A stretch of DNA of 14,088 bases from Cyanobacteria bacterium UBA4641 (GTDB taxonomy: Bacteria > Cyanobacteriota > Vampirovibrionia > Gastranaerophilales > Gastranaerophilaceae). The notes beneath the pieces were generated by a model. It was not told where the DNA came from. It saw nothing but the letters and a program-made list of their open reading frames with translations, and searched no databases. The position numbers and the translations under genes are program-made. The stretch is taken from contig DHMN01000077.1 in assembly GCA_002405805.1 (NCBI GenBank), positions 1 through 14,088 on the forward strand, in the 5' to 3' direction. Positions within the stretch are counted from its first letter, which is position 1. Every line of letters starts with the position of its first letter. Shown here piece by piece: positions 12,327-14,088 of the stretch.

Positions 12327-13046
12327 GTGAAACGAGAATTTTTAAAACAGTTTTTGAATAAAATCTCAAACTTTCCAAGTTGGGTAAAGGAAATCATCTA
12401 CAACAAGTTATCAGAAGAACTTGACAACAAAGAAAATCCTGCCTATATTTTTGCAGCATACAAACCGATATTGACTTATAAAGGCAGATGTGAGTTAGAA
12501 TTCAGAAAATCAGGTTTTGACAACAATATTTATAACATATTGCAAGGCGCTGATTCTGATTGCAGTATTTCTGAAATTACACTAAACACATACCTTTCAA
12601 TGGAAGAACTTGCAGGATATTTTTTATTTTGCGTAGACGAAGGCTGTTTTGAAATTCCTGACAACTCTCAAATCCTTAACATTGCAGGATTTTTGACAGG
12701 TAAATACAATACAGGTGAATATTTTGTAAACAGTGGTACGATTACAGAATCTCAACTTGATGATGCGGTAAAAAATAACAACCACAAAGAATCAAACAAA
12801 AAATTCGGTCAAATCCTTGTCGATTTGGGTTTAATTTCACAAAAACAACTTGATACAATTTTATCAATAAAAGAAGAGGCAAAAAAACGCTTTATTCTTG
12901 ACTACAACGATGTTCCAAAATTCAATTCCGAATATACAAAAGAAAAAGACAATTATGAAAAACAAATTGAAGATTTGAAACAAGAAAACGCAATTTTGAA
13001 GAAAAAACTAGAACAATTATTAACAATGGTGAAACGAAATGATTAA
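12327..13046 (+). CDS. Protein with tandem MshEN-like (T2SSE N-terminal-like) motifs and C-terminal coiled coil
   Basis: Function unknown. From GTG 12327 the protein has 239 residues. An alpha-helical N-terminal part (1-115) has no motif I recognise. Then come two similar stretches, TGEYFVNSGTITESQLDDAV (about 129-148) and FGQILVDLGLISQKQLDTIL (about 160-179). Both fit the pattern G-x3-LV-x2-G-[LI]-[ITS]-x2-QL found in the N-terminal domain of type II secretion/pilus ATPases, which in MshE binds cyclic di-GMP as a tandem pair. A Lys/Glu-rich coiled coil (about 203-236) ends the protein. No ATPase domain is present. GTG 12327 is preferred over ATG 12312 because GAGGG lies 7 bases before it, whereas the ATG follows the predicted transcription start too closely. 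Its last 8 bases overlap the asparaginase gene. Confidence 0.72.
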   Translation: MKREFLKQFLNKISNFPSWVKEIIYNKLSEELDNKENPAYIFAAYKPILTYKGRCELEFRKSGFDNNIYNILQGADSDCSISEITLNTYLSMEELAGYFLFCVDEGCFEIPDNSQILNIAGFLTGKYNTGEYFVNSGTITESQLDDAVKNNNHKESNKKFGQILVDLGLISQKQLDTILSIKEEAKKRFILDYNDVPKFNSEYTKEKDNYEKQIEDLKQENAILKKKLEQLLTMVKRND

Positions 13047-13998
13047 AAAGAATACTGAACCCGCAAAACTTGTAATTTATAACAGAGACGGACTAATTGA
13101 GAAAGAACACTTTGGCTATGTTGTGAGATGTGACAGAGACCGTGTTATTGAAAAAATCGGAGATGATAAAAATTATCCGTTTTATATGCGCTCTTGTGCA
13201 AAACCGCTCCAAGCAGCACTTATGATTGATTACGAATTGGATAAAAAATTCAATTTGACAGAAGAAGAAATCGCGATTTGTGCAGCATCCCATGCCGGTG
13301 AAAAAATCCATGTTGATATTGTGAAAAGAATTTTGGACAAATTGGGGATTTCGCCATCAAAGTTAAAATGCGGAAATCACGAACCGATTTCAAAAACCGC
13401 GCAAAATGAATTGCTGTTAAACGGCGAAGAACCTAGTGCAATTCACAACAATTGTTCAGGCAAACACGCAATGATGCTTGGACTGTGCAAATTGAACGAC
13501 TGGGATATGGACAACTATGACAATATTAACCATCCGTTGCAACAAGAGATTATAAAAAAAATATATGAACTTTGCGAAATTAAAACAGAATATCCGATAA
13601 CAAAGGACGGATGTGGTGTTCCAATTCCTTCAATGCCGTTGGTTAATATGGCAAAAGGGTATTTAAATCTATTTTGCAACCCAAAATACGCAAGACTTAA
13701 AAATGCATTTTTAAATCACTCTTACGTAATCGGTGGCGAAGATAGAACAGACACAATGATTATTGAAAACTCTGACAATTTGGTTGCCAAAGTCGGTGCC
13801 GGCGGACTTTGTATCGTTGTAAACACTGAACTTGAAGAGGCTTTTGTTGTCAAGATTTGTGATGCTGATATGACAGCCAGAGAATTTGTGACAGTAGATT
13901 TGATTAACAATTTACGTTGGACAAATATCAAACTTTGCCACGACATTGAGACAAATTTGCACGACAAAGTCGGCGAAGTTGTAACATTGTTGAAGTAG
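13039..13998 (+). CDS. L-asparaginase, Rhizobium etli type (asparaginase II family)
   Basis: Hydrolyses L-asparagine to aspartate and ammonia; a serine-dependent, zinc-binding class unrelated to the E. coli enzymes. Landmarks align with those described for R. etli ReAV at an almost constant offset: RSCAKP with S52 and K55 (Ser48/Lys51), S84 in AASHAGE (Ser80), NNCSGKH with C139 and K142 (Cys135/Lys138), and DGCGVP with C192 (Cys189). K251 in VAKVGAGG is a probable equivalent of the second catalytic Lys. At 319 residues it is close to the usual size, and no signal peptide is seen, so it is cytoplasmic. The ATG overlaps the preceding gene by 8 bases (ATGATTAA), implying coupled translation. The stop is followed within a few bases by a repeat element. 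Confidence 0.92.
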   Translation: MIKKNTEPAKLVIYNRDGLIEKEHFGYVVRCDRDRVIEKIGDDKNYPFYMRSCAKPLQAALMIDYELDKKFNLTEEEIAICAASHAGEKIHVDIVKRILDKLGISPSKLKCGNHEPISKTAQNELLLNGEEPSAIHNNCSGKHAMMLGLCKLNDWDMDNYDNINHPLQQEIIKKIYELCEIKTEYPITKDGCGVPIPSMPLVNMAKGYLNLFCNPKYARLKNAFLNHSYVIGGEDRTDTMIIENSDNLVAKVGAGGLCIVVNTELEEAFVVKICDADMTAREFVTVDLINNLRWTNIKLCHDIETNLHDKVGEVVTLLK

Positions 13999-14001
13999 AG
14001 T

Positions 14002-14086
14002 TGCGTGCCGTATGGCTGAGGGCTAGGGTGAGGGGTTTTCAGAATCCCTAATTAAGCACATAGGTCATTGTCATTCTGAACTTTAC
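14002..14086 (+). repeat. About 85-nt repeat shared with 9068-9150
   Basis: TGCGTGCCGTATGGCTGA starts four bases after the asparaginase stop. It is followed by a GGTGAGGGGTTTT segment, AATTAAGCACATAGGTC and GTCATTCTGAAC. The order and most bases match the minus strand of 9068-9150; the tail also matches 4127-4148. The element may continue beyond the window. Confidence 0.65.
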
Positions 14087-14088
14087 AA

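Noticed and set aside
1..14088. tRNA or rRNA genes
   Set aside because: I saw no cloverleaf with a GTTCGAATC-type T-loop and CCA end, and no conserved rRNA segments, though a dedicated scan was not possible.

Overview
The window is AT-rich bacterial chromosome. It is densely coding, with AGGAG-type ribosome binding sites, several GTG/TTG starts and many short palindromic repeats between transcription units. The best guess for the source is a gut-type non-photosynthetic cyanobacterial relative (Gastranaerophilales / 'Melainabacteria'). The reasons are two prepilins with the FGFTLAEVLITLGIIG signature, a cyanobacterial-style VKOR-DsbA fusion and the low GC. This assignment is inference from remembered family patterns, not a search. 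Other low-GC lineages with similar pilins remain possible.

Layout. 1-365: repeat-rich intergenic region ending in a likely promoter. 366-3570: a tight + strand run of four genes, namely ribosomal protein L9, a core-MetE/UROD-like methyltransferase, a CooC-like P-loop ATPase with a CxC metal motif, and FolD. 3581-3910 (-): a small helical protein of unknown function. 3911-4441: repeats. 4442-5248 (-) and 5346-5621 (+): a prepilin-like gene divergent from a 91-residue XRE-type regulator, with two matching palindromes between them. 5622-5942: repeats. 5943-7742 (-): mutL. 7878-8759 (+): a solitary DNA methyltransferase-like gene. 8760-9220: repeats. 9221-9496 (-) and 9562-10323 (+): a second regulator/prepilin pair, again with two matching operator-like sites. 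10381-12196 (-): a VKOR-DsbA fusion followed by queH, overlapping by 29 bases. 12327-13998 (+): a protein with a tandem MshEN-like motif overlapping an L-asparaginase of the Rhizobium etli type. The window ends in another repeat copy.

The most interesting feature is the duplicated regulator/prepilin module. In both copies a 91-residue helix-turn-helix protein is divergent from a four-cysteine prepilin-like protein. Two copies of a module-specific operator lie 40-41 bp apart and bracket the predicted prepilin promoter, one at the -35 and one just after the -10. The operator sequences differ between modules, as do the putative recognition helices. This looks like a family of separately switched surface-filament or pseudopilin genes. 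The nearby VKOR-DsbA protein could form the disulfides of such exported proteins.

The second theme is one-carbon metabolism: a methionine-synthase-like enzyme, a metallocentre-maturation ATPase and FolD share an operon with L9, although no CO dehydrogenase is in view. The third is a family of about 60-nt hairpin repeats with paired sequence changes, found in nearly every larger intergenic gap.
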